Assembly (NCBI GenBank): GCA_016713085.1
Contig: JADJPV010000001.1
Span: 1,943,001-2,007,000, forward strand
DNA from: Chitinophagaceae bacterium
GTDB taxonomy: Bacteria; Bacteroidota; Bacteroidia; Chitinophagales; Chitinophagaceae
DNA: 64,000 nt
Direction of reading: 5' to 3'
The notes below the pieces were generated by a model. It saw nothing but the letters and a program-made list of their open reading frames with translations. It did not search any database and was not told the origin of the DNA. Of the stretch, positions 46,464 through 55,483 are shown piece after piece. Numbering within the stretch: the first letter of the stretch is position 1; each line of letters starts with the position of its first letter. The position numbers and the translations under genes are program-made.

Positions 46464-47501
46464 TTACAGAATAGCTATTTTTTTTACAGAATCCCTGATA
46501 ATCAACTTCGATTTAAGTACTACATCTTTAGGCTTTGCTTTTTTGCTTTTACCCATTTGTTGCAACAGCATTTGAATAGATAGATCGCCGAAATTATCGT
46601 TCATATGCGAAATCGTTGACAGAGGAGTAAATAATAAATCCGAATATAACTGCTCATCAAAAGACACAATAGATATGTCTTCGGGTATTCTTATACCTTC
46701 CTCTTTTAAAGCTTTTAAAATGCCTAATGTAATCTGGTTTCCCAATGAGAAGATGGCCGTAATTTTAGTTTTTGCCAGGTTCTTAGATATTTTTTTAGCA
46801 CAATTATAGCCATTGTTAAAACTAAAAGCATCACCTACAACCAATGAAGGGTCAAAAGGGATTTTATTTTTTTTTAATGCCTGTTTGTAGCCATTTACAC
46901 GTTTGTTATTTGGTGATGTGCCCACAATGCCCTGCACACAGACAATTTTTTTGTGTCCATTATCAATTAAATATTGGTTGGCCTCTAATGCGCCTTCAAA
47001 ATCATTTGATGAAATATATGGCAAATCCATTCCTTCAAAAATCCTGTCAATTAAAACAAGGGGGGTTCCATTTCTTTTTGCGTCTATCAGATGTTCAGGC
47101 TCCAGACCTATTGGGGCTATAATTATACCATCAACCATCCAGCTTTGAAGTAAAGCAATTGATTTTTTTTCTATTTTAATGTCATCATCACTATTACATA
47201 AGAAAATATTGTAATGATGCTTCCGGGCTTCTTTTTCAATGCCCATTGCCAGTTGGGCAAACCAGGTGTTTGTTATATCAGGAACAATAAGCCCGATGGT
47301 TGACGACTTTTTTAAGCGCAGCCCTTTGGCAATATTGTTGGGTTTGTAGTTTAATTTATGGGCTGTAACGGTAACTAATTCTATCGTTTTTTTGCTGATG
47401 CGGAACTGCTCGCCCAGACCATTTAAAACTCTTGAGATAGTCGTTACAGAAACACCAAGGCTTTGAGCCATTGATTGTATCGTAACGTTGTTATTTTTCA
47501 T
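46464..47501 (-). CDS. LacI family transcriptional regulator
   Basis: A sugar-responsive repressor of 345 residues. I chose the start at 47501 (MKNNNVTIQSMAQSLGVS) because it places the helix-turn-helix at the N-terminus as in all LacI proteins. A longer in-frame start at 47648 would overlap the operators. The DNA-binding part reads TIQSMAQSLGVSVTTISRVL with the hinge helix NYKPNNIAKGLRLKKS. The C-terminal periplasmic-binding-protein-like domain starts TIGLIVPDITNTWFAQLA. Two operator-like palindromes lie 126-156 bp upstream. It is divergent from the adjoining polysaccharide locus and may sense one of its sugars. Confidence 0.92.
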   Translation of the reverse strand: MKNNNVTIQSMAQSLGVSVTTISRVLNGLGEQFRISKKTIELVTVTAHKLNYKPNNIAKGLRLKKSSTIGLIVPDITNTWFAQLAMGIEKEARKHHYNIFLCNSDDDIKIEKKSIALLQSWMVDGIIIAPIGLEPEHLIDAKRNGTPLVLIDRIFEGMDLPYISSNDFEGALEANQYLIDNGHKKIVCVQGIVGTSPNNKRVNGYKQALKKNKIPFDPSLVVGDAFSFNNGYNCAKKISKNLAKTKITAIFSLGNQITLGILKALKEEGIRIPEDISIVSFDEQLYSDLLFTPLSTISHMNDNFGDLSIQMLLQQMGKSKKAKPKDVVLKSKLIIRDSVKKIAIL

Positions 47502-47626
47502 CGGGGCGGGTTTATTTGTACAGAATATAGCATTTTTTCCTTTAAAATTAAAGATTAGTAAGCGTTTATTGTTTTTTAAAAAAGGGTAATTTTTATTTTT
47601 TAATGCAAATAATGATTTAATTTGCG

Positions 47627-47636
47627 CAAACGATTG
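47627..47636. promoter_or_regulatory. LacI-type operator 1
   Basis: CAAACGATTG fits the LacI family half-site pattern CAAnCGnTTG with its central CG. It is 126 bp upstream of the LacI start. Confidence 0.6.
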
Positions 47637-47647
47637 TTCTAATTGCA

Positions 47648-47657
47648 CAAACGGTTG
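47648..47657. promoter_or_regulatory. LacI-type operator 2
   Basis: CAAACGGTTG also fits CAAnCGnTTG. It lies exactly 21 bp from operator 1, two helical turns, so both face the same side of the DNA. Confidence 0.6.
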
Positions 47658-47697
47658 CTCAAATGAATTGATTTTTTACCAAAACAAAAAATTGCAT

Positions 47698-47789
47698 ATG
47701 AAAAAAAGTCTCCGGGATTTTTCTTTACTGTCCTGTTACTGATCCTAACGCCCCGATTCGTGACTCACGAACTGGAAAGGCATATGTAG
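47698..47789 (+). pseudogene. Possible remnant of a secreted-protein gene
   Basis: An ATG after the two operators begins a reading that breaks at once in the 7-A and 5-T runs. With one base removed from each run it gives 29 residues, MKKVSGIFFTVLLLILTP then RFVTHELERHM, which looks like a signal peptide with nothing behind it. It could be the start of a gene once controlled by LacI whose body has been lost, or chance. Confidence 0.3.
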
Positions 47790-47810
47790 ATTTGTTTCGT
47801 GTTGCACGAA
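47757..47810. repeat. Pair of TTCGTG-N3-CACGAA palindromes
   Basis: Perfect 6-3-6 dyads at 47757-47771 (spacer ACT) and 47796-47810 (spacer TTG), 39 bp apart start to start, both followed by AC. The arms are identical. They could be paired protein-binding sites or parts of a dispersed repeat. Confidence 0.5.
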
Positions 47811-48089
47811 CCAAGGCGAAGGAGGTTGATTTGAACACCAACCACAAAAACACAAATTTCTTAAATGAGGTTGATAATGTCTGAATTCTTTTGTTTGCAG
47901 GGTTTCAAAAATGATTTTTATCACTTTTTTTATTTCGGTAACCCCATTTCCAATACTGATAATGTATGCAACCTGTAAAGGTGAATCATTCAATGAATAT
48001 GACAGAAATCAGTTTTTTTAAACAGGGTTTTCTATTTCTTGTTTTGCTGAAATTATAAGATTTGATTACTTTTAATATCGATTGCCATC

Positions 48090-48674
48090 ATGAAAGAGTA
48101 TCAGTTATATAATAATCAGATGCTGTTAGATCTGCTTGCTGAGAGTGACGAGTTTGCTTTTACTGAGTTATATAACCGTTATTGGAAAAAAATATTCGCC
48201 ATTGCTTATAACAGGTTAAGCGAAGCCCAGTCAGCTGAAGATATTGTACATGATGTGTTTGCCAGCCTCTGGGTAAACAGAAAAAAAAATCAAATAGAAT
48301 CGCTTGAAAATTACTTAGCCACCGCAACGAAGTATATGGTGCTGGCAAAAATTAAAGTAAAAGTCAGAGAACGGAGTTACAGTAACACATTTCAGCAAAC
48401 ACCCATATTCGAACTTCCTGTTGAAGCCTCACTTCATTATAAGCGATTGCTGGAAATCGTAAAAATAGAAGTAGAAAAGCTGCCTGAGAAGTGCAGGCTG
48501 ATTTTTAACTACAGTCGTAACGAAGGAATGCCCATACGGCAAATTGCAGAGACATTACATCTATCTCCCAAAACGGTTGAGAATCAGTTAAACAAGGCAC
48601 TGAAGCAGTTAAAGCTGGTTACCAGAATGTTTCTTAATTCCCTTCTGATTATTCTCTCCATCTCTCTTTTCTAA
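48090..48674 (+). CDS. ECF RNA polymerase sigma factor (SusC-linked)
   Basis: A 194-residue ECF sigma factor of the type that controls SusC/SusD loci. Region 2 has FTELYNRYWKKIFAIAYNRL and AEDIVHDVFASLWVNR. Region 4 has LPEKCRLIFNYSRNEGMPIRQI and LSPKTVENQLNKALKQLK. A hydrophobic tail (FLNSLLIILSISLF) is typical of the Bacteroidota group. The FecR-type anti-sigma follows 67 bp downstream, then SusC, so a signal from SusC with the STN domain would release this factor to transcribe the locus. Confidence 0.95.
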   Translation: MKEYQLYNNQMLLDLLAESDEFAFTELYNRYWKKIFAIAYNRLSEAQSAEDIVHDVFASLWVNRKKNQIESLENYLATATKYMVLAKIKVKVRERSYSNTFQQTPIFELPVEASLHYKRLLEIVKIEVEKLPEKCRLIFNYSRNEGMPIRQIAETLHLSPKTVENQLNKALKQLKLVTRMFLNSLLIILSISLF

Positions 48675-48741
48675 ACAGAAAAAATATTTTTTAACAGTGC
48701 ATAGGTGCTCTGCCTGTGTTTATACACTTACTTAGTATATT

Positions 48742-49920
48742 ATGCAAATTCCAGAAAACATATTGGCGCTGATAGAAAAGTATCAAAGCGGCAGAATCAC
48801 TGCAGATGAACAGAGTCTGTTAAATGATTGGTATCATTCATTTAATGATGACGAAACAGAATTTGCCGGAAATGAAACAGAACAGCAACTGGCTGACCGG
48901 ATTAAAAGCCGTTTGCTCAAAACAATCCATCATGAACATGAAGGAATAAGCCGCCATCGCAGATGGCAAATACCTGCAGCTGCAGCCATTGTGCTTCTTT
49001 TGTTCTCCATCGGAACATATATGATGATTTCTTCAAAATCTGTGAAGAAAGAAATTGCAAAAAACAATATACCTAAAGCCAGATATACAGGTGAGATAAA
49101 GCCGGGAAGCAATAAAGCACTGCTTGTACTTGCAGATGGCTCAACAATTATATTAGACAGTGCCGCTAATGGAACGCTCAGCCAACAGGGAAATATTAAA
49201 GTTCAGAAGTTAGACAATGGTTTGCTGGCATACTCAGTAAATGGAAAAATGATCACTGAAAAAGATGAAGCATTTTTTAATACAATTTCAACTCCCCGTG
49301 GCGGCCAGTACCAGGTTACATTATCTGATGGAACAAAGGTTTGGTTAAACGCAGCTTCTTCCATCAGGTTCCCTGTTGTATTCACAGGAAAGGAACGAAA
49401 AGTAGAAATAATAGGGGAAGCCTACTTTGAAGTGGCAAAAAATAAAACAATGCCATTTAAAGTAAAGGCAAGTTCATCAGAAATTGAAGTACTTGGCACT
49501 CATTTTAATGTTAATTCCTATGATGATGAAACAACCATCAAAACCACTCTGCTTGAAGGCTCAGTGAAAATATCTGTTCCTGCTCTGGGTAATAATCAAA
49601 CGGCTAAAATTTTAAAACCCAGTCAGCAGGCAGGTATTAATAAAGCAGGCCGGATTAATATAACAAGCGATGCAGATACAGAAGAAGCAATTGCATGGAA
49701 AAACGGCCTCTTTATTTTCAATAGTACTGATGTTAAGTCAATCATGCGGCAAATTTCCAGGTGGTATGATGTGGATGTTGAATACAGGGGAAATGTAAAC
49801 CTTCATTTTACCGGTCAGGTCACCAGGAATGAAGATGTAGCTAAAGTAATTGAAAAGATAGCCTTAACCGAAGAAGTGCATTTTAAAATTGACGGCAAAA
49901 AAATAATTGTTTCACCATAA
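48742..49920 (+). CDS. FecR family anti-sigma factor
   Basis: A 392-residue anti-sigma factor. The cytoplasmic N-terminal part (about 1-70) would bind the sigma factor. One membrane helix (about 77-95, AAAAIVLLLFSIGTYMMIS) follows, then the periplasmic FecR domain (STPRGGQYQVTLSDGTKVWL, EAYFEVAKNKTMPFKVKASS) and a C-terminal DUF4974 domain (FNSTDVKSIMRQISRWYDVD). In the Fec model the DUF4974-type end touches the STN domain of SusC. The gene order sigma, FecR, SusC, SusD is standard for this signalling pathway. Confidence 0.95.
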   Translation: MQIPENILALIEKYQSGRITADEQSLLNDWYHSFNDDETEFAGNETEQQLADRIKSRLLKTIHHEHEGISRHRRWQIPAAAAIVLLLFSIGTYMMISSKSVKKEIAKNNIPKARYTGEIKPGSNKALLVLADGSTIILDSAANGTLSQQGNIKVQKLDNGLLAYSVNGKMITEKDEAFFNTISTPRGGQYQVTLSDGTKVWLNAASSIRFPVVFTGKERKVEIIGEAYFEVAKNKTMPFKVKASSSEIEVLGTHFNVNSYDDETTIKTTLLEGSVKISVPALGNNQTAKILKPSQQAGINKAGRINITSDADTEEAIAWKNGLFIFNSTDVKSIMRQISRWYDVDVEYRGNVNLHFTGQVTRNEDVAKVIEKIALTEEVHFKIDGKKIIVSP

Positions 49921-50109
49921 AAAGTGTAATCATGAAAATGGTCAATCTCAGCTTTTTATTTCCATTTGGAAAGGATGGATAAAAAAGAATACAGGACCAA
50001 ATAAAAACCGGATTCCGTTTGCAGCGAAACCCGGCGAAGATTTGAGTCTTGTAATAAACAAAATCTGTTTCAGGAACTGCTTATTATTCAACCCAATTAA
50101 TACAAATTT

Positions 50110-53100
50110 ATGTATTTAACTGCTCTTTTTAAATCCAACTTTAGGGAAGGGGGATTTTTAACCAAAACGATTCGGATTATGAAACTTGCCACAGTTTTAA
50201 TAATCGCTGCCTGTCTCCAGGTTAGTGCCAGAAGCTACTCCCAGAAAGTGAGCTTAAAAGAAAACAACATTTCACTGCAAAGAGTATTTGAAGAAATCCG
50301 GAATCAGACCGGCTATAACTTTTTGTATGCAGATGAAGTTTTATACAAAACAAAAAATGTATCTGTTAATGTAAAAAAAGCAAGCATTGAAGAAGTACTT
50401 GATCTTTGTTTTAAAGATCAACTGTTAACCTATAATATTTCAGAAAAAACAATCATTGTTAAGAGAAAGATTGCAGCGCCTGAAGTAATTATACCTCCAA
50501 TACCAATTGTAACAGCCTTTGATGTAAAAGGAAGAATTACTGATGATAAAGGTGTACCTGTTATGGGTGTAAGTGTCATTAACGAACGTACAAAAAGCGG
50601 TACAGTTACAGATGCAAACGGATACTTTACCATCTCGGCAGAAAAAAATGATGTGCTTCGTTTTTCATATGTTGGGAAAGCTTCTCAGTCAGTAAAAGTT
50701 ATTGAGAATAAACTGGAGTACAATATTGTACTGGTAGATACTTACCGGGAAATACAGGATGTAGTCGTTACTGCACTCGGCATAAAAAGGGAGGAAAAGG
50801 CCCTTGGTTATGCTGTTCAAAAAGTTTCCGGGGAAAGCATACAAAGAGTTTCAGGCCTTGATGTTGCTACATCCCTTACCGGTAAAGTAGCCGGTGTATT
50901 AGTTAAAAACTCACCTGATTTTGCTGCTGTACCAGATCTTACTATTAGGGGTGCAAAACCTTTGTTAGTTATAGATGGAGTTGCTTATCAAAATAAAACA
51001 TTGGCCGATATCTCTTCAGAAGATATTGAGTCAATCACTTTTTTGAAAGGACCAACTGCTTCGGCTTTGTATGGTTTTCGTGGTGCAAACGGCGCTATTA
51101 TGCTTACTACAAAAAATGGCAGTACGAATAAAACAGGAACAACTATTGATTTTACAACCAATACGATGTTTACTGCAGGTTTCCTGGCTATTCCTGAGAA
51201 ACAGTCAGTGTATGGTCGTGGAGGCAGTGGTATTTATGCCCTCAATTCTGATGCCTCATGGGGTGCAAAAATGGACGGATCCATGCAAAATCAATGGGAT
51301 CCGATTACGAAGACTTTTACAGTAAGACCCTACCTGCCCGTAGGTAAAGACAATTTCAAAAACTTCCTGGAACAGGGTTATGTAACCAACAATAATTTAA
51401 ATATTGGTTACCGTAAGGACAATCTTTCACTCAGGAATTCATTTAACTGGGTGGAAAATAAAGGCCGCTATCCGAATGCCAGGCTGCAAAAATATACCTA
51501 CTCCTTTGGAGCTGATCTTAACCTGGAGAAGTTTAAAATGAGTACGAATTTATCGTATGCTAAAAAAGCCTCTAAGAATATCGGTTCCAACGGTTATACC
51601 TCTTATGATCCGATGTACAGTATTTTAATCTGGTCGCCTTCTGATTGGGATCTTCGTCTCTACAAGAATAATTACTGGATTAAGCCGGGCGAAATTCAAA
51701 ACAATCATTTTGGATTGGTACCTGGCGGTACAATTGATAATTATGCCGGCAATTCTGAAAACAATCCTTATTTCGACCGGTACGAAAAAACAAATGAAAT
51801 TTCCAGAGACATTTTTAATGCTGATTTAACCATGAGTTATCAGTTAACAAGCTGGTTAAAAGCCACTCTTCGTTCAGGGGTTGATTTTTACAAACAAACC
51901 GGCCAGTTAAGATCATCATGGGGTTCTTATCTTTCTTCCGGTAATACAGGTGTTCCTGGTGCTGATTACAGTGGATGGAATGGCGGAAGAAAAGGCCAGT
52001 ATAATATAGGAGTAAGTAATGGATTTAGTAACAATACCGATTTGTTACTTACAGGCGATCGGAAATTCAATAATTTTAAAATTGAATACCTTGCCGGAGG
52101 ATCAATTTTTTTCAGCCGGGATGATAATATGAATGCCAGTACACAGGGTGGTATTTCTGTTCCCGGGTTCTTCTCCATTAAGGCATCTATTAATCCGGCA
52201 CAGGTATCGCAAAGTACTTATGCTCAACAGACAAATTCTGTCTTTGGCCGTGCAGCCGTTTCCTGGAAGAATATGGCGTTTGTTGAGGCGTCCGCCCGTA
52301 ATGACTGGTTTTCAACTTTGTCAAAAGCAGATCGCTCTTATCTTTATCCTTCTGTATCAGCAAGCTTCGTAGCATCAGAGTTATTACCGCAGACAAAAGG
52401 TTGGTTAGATATGTTGAGACTTAGAGGTTCCTGGTCAAATAGTCCAACTCCCCCTGGTATATATGCAATCAATAGTAGTTATTCCATCAGTGCTGCTACC
52501 TGGGGTACATTAAATGGAGCAGGCGTTCCTTCAAGCTTATATATGCCAAACTATGTTCCCGAAAAATTCGAAAACTATGAAACAGGCTTGCAAGCACTGT
52601 TTCTTAAAAATCGGGTATCGTTTGATGTTACCTATTATTCAAGAAGGTATTATGACCGTTTAAAATATGTAGGGTTAACAGCGGCCTCAGGTTATACCAG
52701 TATCTATCAAAACTGGAAAGAGGAAACAACCCGCCGAGGTTGGGAACTAATATTGAATGGTACACCTATTAAAAACAAAGACTGGCAATTGGATTTAGGT
52801 CTTAACTGGACAACTTCTGCCAGTTACTATACCAAGCTAGATCCAACCTATTCAGAAAAAAAACCATGGGTGCAAGTTGGAAAACGTACTGATCATTTTA
52901 TCAGCAGAGATTTTCAGCGTGTACCTGCCGGTAAGGGTGAGCTTTCAGGAAGCCTTATACTCAATAGCAGTGGAAGGCCGATCGTTCATGGATATGATGT
53001 ATTATTTGGCTATTACGATCCCAAATTTATCTGGGGTACAAATGCCAACTTAAGGTATAAGAACTTCAGTTTGTTTATCTCTTTTGATGGCGTAAATGGC

Positions 53101-53607
53101 GGACTTGCCAACACAAGAACAGAAAGTTATATGTGGCAGGCAGGGGTTCATCCAAACTCAGTTTCACCTGAAAGAGCATTGGACGTTGCTACACCGGGGT
53201 CCAGCAACTATCTGGGCCAGGGTGCAAAAGTGACATCCGGATCAGTAACCTTTGATGCAAATGGTAATATTTTAACTGACACCCGTGTTTTTGCAACGAA
53301 TGATGTAAAAACTACTTACAAGCAATATATGGTTGATTTGCACAACAGCAGTGCATGGGGTGGTAATGGAAGTAAAGCAGATACTTATTCCAGAACTTTT
53401 TTCAAACTGCGTGAAATTTCTTTATCATACAATGTGCCAACTAAACTGTTGCATAAAGTTGCAAAAGCAGCTTCAATCAGTCTAATCGGGCAAAATGTAT
53501 TGCTGAAAGCAAAGCAGTTTAAATATTCAGATCCTGACGGTGGTAATGATGATTTTGCAGATCCATCAACAAGGTATCTCGGCTTCAAAATTAATTTCAC
53601 TTTCTAA
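50110..53607 (+). CDS. SusC/RagA family TonB-linked outer-membrane protein with STN domain
   Basis: A TonB-dependent transporter of 1,165 residues that imports oligosaccharides. I kept the start at 50110 because SusC proteins of this type carry an extension before the signal peptide (KTIRIMKLATVLIIAACLQV). An STN domain (NISLQRVFEEIRNQTGYNFL) receives the FecR signal. A carboxypeptidase-like regulatory domain (GRITDDKGVPVMGVSVINER) and the plug (QDVVVTALGIKREEKALGYA, GKVAGVLVKN) precede the barrel, which ends with YLGFKINFTF. SusD follows 11 bp later. Confidence 0.96.
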   Translation: MYLTALFKSNFREGGFLTKTIRIMKLATVLIIAACLQVSARSYSQKVSLKENNISLQRVFEEIRNQTGYNFLYADEVLYKTKNVSVNVKKASIEEVLDLCFKDQLLTYNISEKTIIVKRKIAAPEVIIPPIPIVTAFDVKGRITDDKGVPVMGVSVINERTKSGTVTDANGYFTISAEKNDVLRFSYVGKASQSVKVIENKLEYNIVLVDTYREIQDVVVTALGIKREEKALGYAVQKVSGESIQRVSGLDVATSLTGKVAGVLVKNSPDFAAVPDLTIRGAKPLLVIDGVAYQNKTLADISSEDIESITFLKGPTASALYGFRGANGAIMLTTKNGSTNKTGTTIDFTTNTMFTAGFLAIPEKQSVYGRGGSGIYALNSDASWGAKMDGSMQNQWDPITKTFTVRPYLPVGKDNFKNFLEQGYVTNNNLNIGYRKDNLSLRNSFNWVENKGRYPNARLQKYTYSFGADLNLEKFKMSTNLSYAKKASKNIGSNGYTSYDPMYSILIWSPSDWDLRLYKNNYWIKPGEIQNNHFGLVPGGTIDNYAGNSENNPYFDRYEKTNEISRDIFNADLTMSYQLTSWLKATLRSGVDFYKQTGQLRSSWGSYLSSGNTGVPGADYSGWNGGRKGQYNIGVSNGFSNNTDLLLTGDRKFNNFKIEYLAGGSIFFSRDDNMNASTQGGISVPGFFSIKASINPAQVSQSTYAQQTNSVFGRAAVSWKNMAFVEASARNDWFSTLSKADRSYLYPSVSASFVASELLPQTKGWLDMLRLRGSWSNSPTPPGIYAINSSYSISAATWGTLNGAGVPSSLYMPNYVPEKFENYETGLQALFLKNRVSFDVTYYSRRYYDRLKYVGLTAASGYTSIYQNWKEETTRRGWELILNGTPIKNKDWQLDLGLNWTTSASYYTKLDPTYSEKKPWVQVGKRTDHFISRDFQRVPAGKGELSGSLILNSSGRPIVHGYDVLFGYYDPKFIWGTNANLRYKNFSLFISFDGVNGGLANTRTESYMWQAGVHPNSVSPERALDVATPGSSNYLGQGAKVTSGSVTFDANGNILTDTRVFATNDVKTTYKQYMVDLHNSSAWGGNGSKADTYSRTFFKLREISLSYNVPTKLLHKVAKAASISLIGQNVLLKAKQFKYSDPDGGNDDFADPSTRYLGFKINFTF

Positions 53608-53618
53608 AAACTGCAGCA

Positions 53619-55157
53619 ATGAAAAAAATAAATTATATACTGCTTGCAACAATTTCTTTTACTATTGCAAGTTCATGTAAAAAGTTTGACAAATTAAATA
53701 CCAACCCGGATGTACCTACTTCTGTTTCACCCGATTTGCTTGCAACATCGGTATTGAAAAGTACTTACCGGTTCTGGAATCCCAATCCTACGGATTGGGG
53801 TACGGCACAGTTATGGAGTAAGCATTGTACAAATCTTCAAAACAACCCGAATCCTTACCAGTATTATTCTTCTTATTATCCCTACGGAGGATTTGGGGGG
53901 GCTCAGAATTTAACTATTCTTAAAAGAATGGTTGAATTTGCTAAAGGAAATCCGGCACTTCCTTCCTATGAGGGCTTGGCATTATTTCTGAAAGCTTCGT
54001 ATGGTTTTTCTGCAACATTAGATATGGGAGATATTCCTTATTCAGAAGCAGGAATGGCGGAAGATGGAATAACACAGCCAAAGTATGATAAACAGGCAGA
54101 TGTATTTGTAGCTGTATTGAATGACCTGAAAGCAGCTGAAGCAAAATTTGCCGCAGGTGTTAATTTCACAGGTGATATAATGCTTGGTGGAAATGCAGCA
54201 AAATGGCGGAAGCTTTGTAATGCTATGCAGTTAAGAGTTTTGCAAACGATCAGTAAAAAAATTACACCTGCACAAAAAACACGCTTTGCAGAAATAGTAG
54301 CCGCAGGTAATTTAATGACTGGCAATACTGATAACTATCAATTAGCCTATCTTGATAATACAAATGCAACCTATCCTTTTTACAATGGAGAAGGCATGAG
54401 GGTTAACTTAGCAATGTCGAAACTGATGGTTGATGCATTAAAAAATGTGAATGATCGCAGGTTGTTTTATTTTGGAGAACCGGCGGCTTACAAAATTACC
54501 GGTGGTTTATTAGAAAGTGATTTTGCTGCTTATGAAGGTGCACCATCAGAATTATCTCCTAACCTGCTTGATCTTAACAGGGCAGCCGGAAAGTATTCTT
54601 TGGTAAACAAGCGTTATGCATCATCAGCATCCAGAATTGGCGATCCTTATATTTACTTTACCTATGCTGAGCAATGTTTCATTATAGCAGAAGCTATTGA
54701 AGAAGGTTGGGTAACCGGCAGTGCGCAGACCTACTACGAAAATGGTGTAAAAGCTATGCTTGATTATTATAGAACCTTACCAACTGTAATTCAGGCAAAT
54801 CTTCATGGAATGGCCATTACTCAAAACTACATTGATACTTATTTTACAGGAGAAGCTGCATACAAAACAGCTGGAACGAAAACAGAACGCTTACAGCAGG
54901 TATGGATGCAAAGGTATTTTATAGATTTTTTCCAGGGCGGTGGAATGTCGTTCAGAACTTTTCAACGTACAGGATATCCTGTCTTTCCGCTTGATCCGGC
55001 TACTTCTTTAAATTCCGGGGCACCAACACAGGTTCCTAAACGCAACATGTACCCCACTGATGAGGTAACCAAAAACCCTGTAAACTACAAAAAGGCAGTT
55101 GATGAACAGTTTGGCGGTGCTGATGACGTTAATAAAACCCCATGGTGGTTACAGTAA
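53619..55157 (+). CDS. SusD/RagB family glycan-binding lipoprotein
   Basis: A 512-residue surface lipoprotein that binds glycan at the mouth of SusC. The lipoprotein signal ends IASSCKKFDKLNTNPDVPT. The TPR-like helical core is typical (GLALFLKASYGFSATLDMGD, YSEAGMAEDGITQPKYDKQA, KWRKLCNAMQLRVLQTISKK). The C-terminus has FRTFQRTGYPVFP and the final PTDEVTKNPVNYKKAV. It is an uninterrupted gene. A strong terminator follows, before the enzyme genes. Confidence 0.95.
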   Translation: MKKINYILLATISFTIASSCKKFDKLNTNPDVPTSVSPDLLATSVLKSTYRFWNPNPTDWGTAQLWSKHCTNLQNNPNPYQYYSSYYPYGGFGGAQNLTILKRMVEFAKGNPALPSYEGLALFLKASYGFSATLDMGDIPYSEAGMAEDGITQPKYDKQADVFVAVLNDLKAAEAKFAAGVNFTGDIMLGGNAAKWRKLCNAMQLRVLQTISKKITPAQKTRFAEIVAAGNLMTGNTDNYQLAYLDNTNATYPFYNGEGMRVNLAMSKLMVDALKNVNDRRLFYFGEPAAYKITGGLLESDFAAYEGAPSELSPNLLDLNRAAGKYSLVNKRYASSASRIGDPYIYFTYAEQCFIIAEAIEEGWVTGSAQTYYENGVKAMLDYYRTLPTVIQANLHGMAITQNYIDTYFTGEAAYKTAGTKTERLQQVWMQRYFIDFFQGGGMSFRTFQRTGYPVFPLDPATSLNSGAPTQVPKRNMYPTDEVTKNPVNYKKAVDEQFGGADDVNKTPWWLQ

Positions 55158-55483
55158 GAATATAATCACAATTGCATTATTCGAAAACTTCTTAGAAATG
55201 CAGTGTTGAATGAAAAGTATAAAAGGAGAAGTAATTACTTCTCCTTTTATTATAAAAAAAAGAATTCGAATGCAGATCTTTCATGAAAATCTATTCTTCG
55301 TCTACTGTCGAATAACATGAGCTGAAATAATAATTATGCTGACAGTACATTAATTTCTTTCATATAGCAGTCAGTTTATACGCAAGAAAAATAGTGGATC
55401 GTATATTCTTATTTAAGTTAATACCTCCACTTTTTTAAATCTTCAAAAGGCTGACATTTTTTGTCTCTCTAAAAATTGTTATT
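55158..55483. other. Gene-free stretch between SusD and the enzyme genes
   Basis: It holds a terminator at 55220-55250 and about 230 bp of AT-rich sequence before the GH16 gene. A second promoter for the enzyme genes would be expected here, but I could not place one with confidence. Confidence 0.5.
55220..55250 (+). terminator. Intrinsic terminator after SusD
   Basis: AAAAGGAGAAGTAA and TTACTTCTCCTTTT form a perfect 14-bp stem with flanking A/T runs. It would reduce transcription of the enzymes relative to SusC/SusD. Confidence 0.85.

Larger units (their letters stand above)
47502..48089. other. Regulatory and degenerate region between LacI and the sigma factor genes
   Basis: It holds two LacI-type operators (47627-47657), a broken signal-peptide-like reading frame (47698-47789), and two copies of TTCGTG-N3-CACGAA (47757-47771, 47796-47810). 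The remainder, up to the sigma factor, shows no gene that I can support. Confidence 0.5.

Noticed and set aside
47502..47648. Longer N-terminus of LacI
   Set aside because: It would put 49 residues before the helix-turn-helix and overlap the operators.
47745..47993. Minus-strand open frame of 82 codons
   Set aside because: It overlaps the palindromes, has no start signal, and its protein resembles no family.
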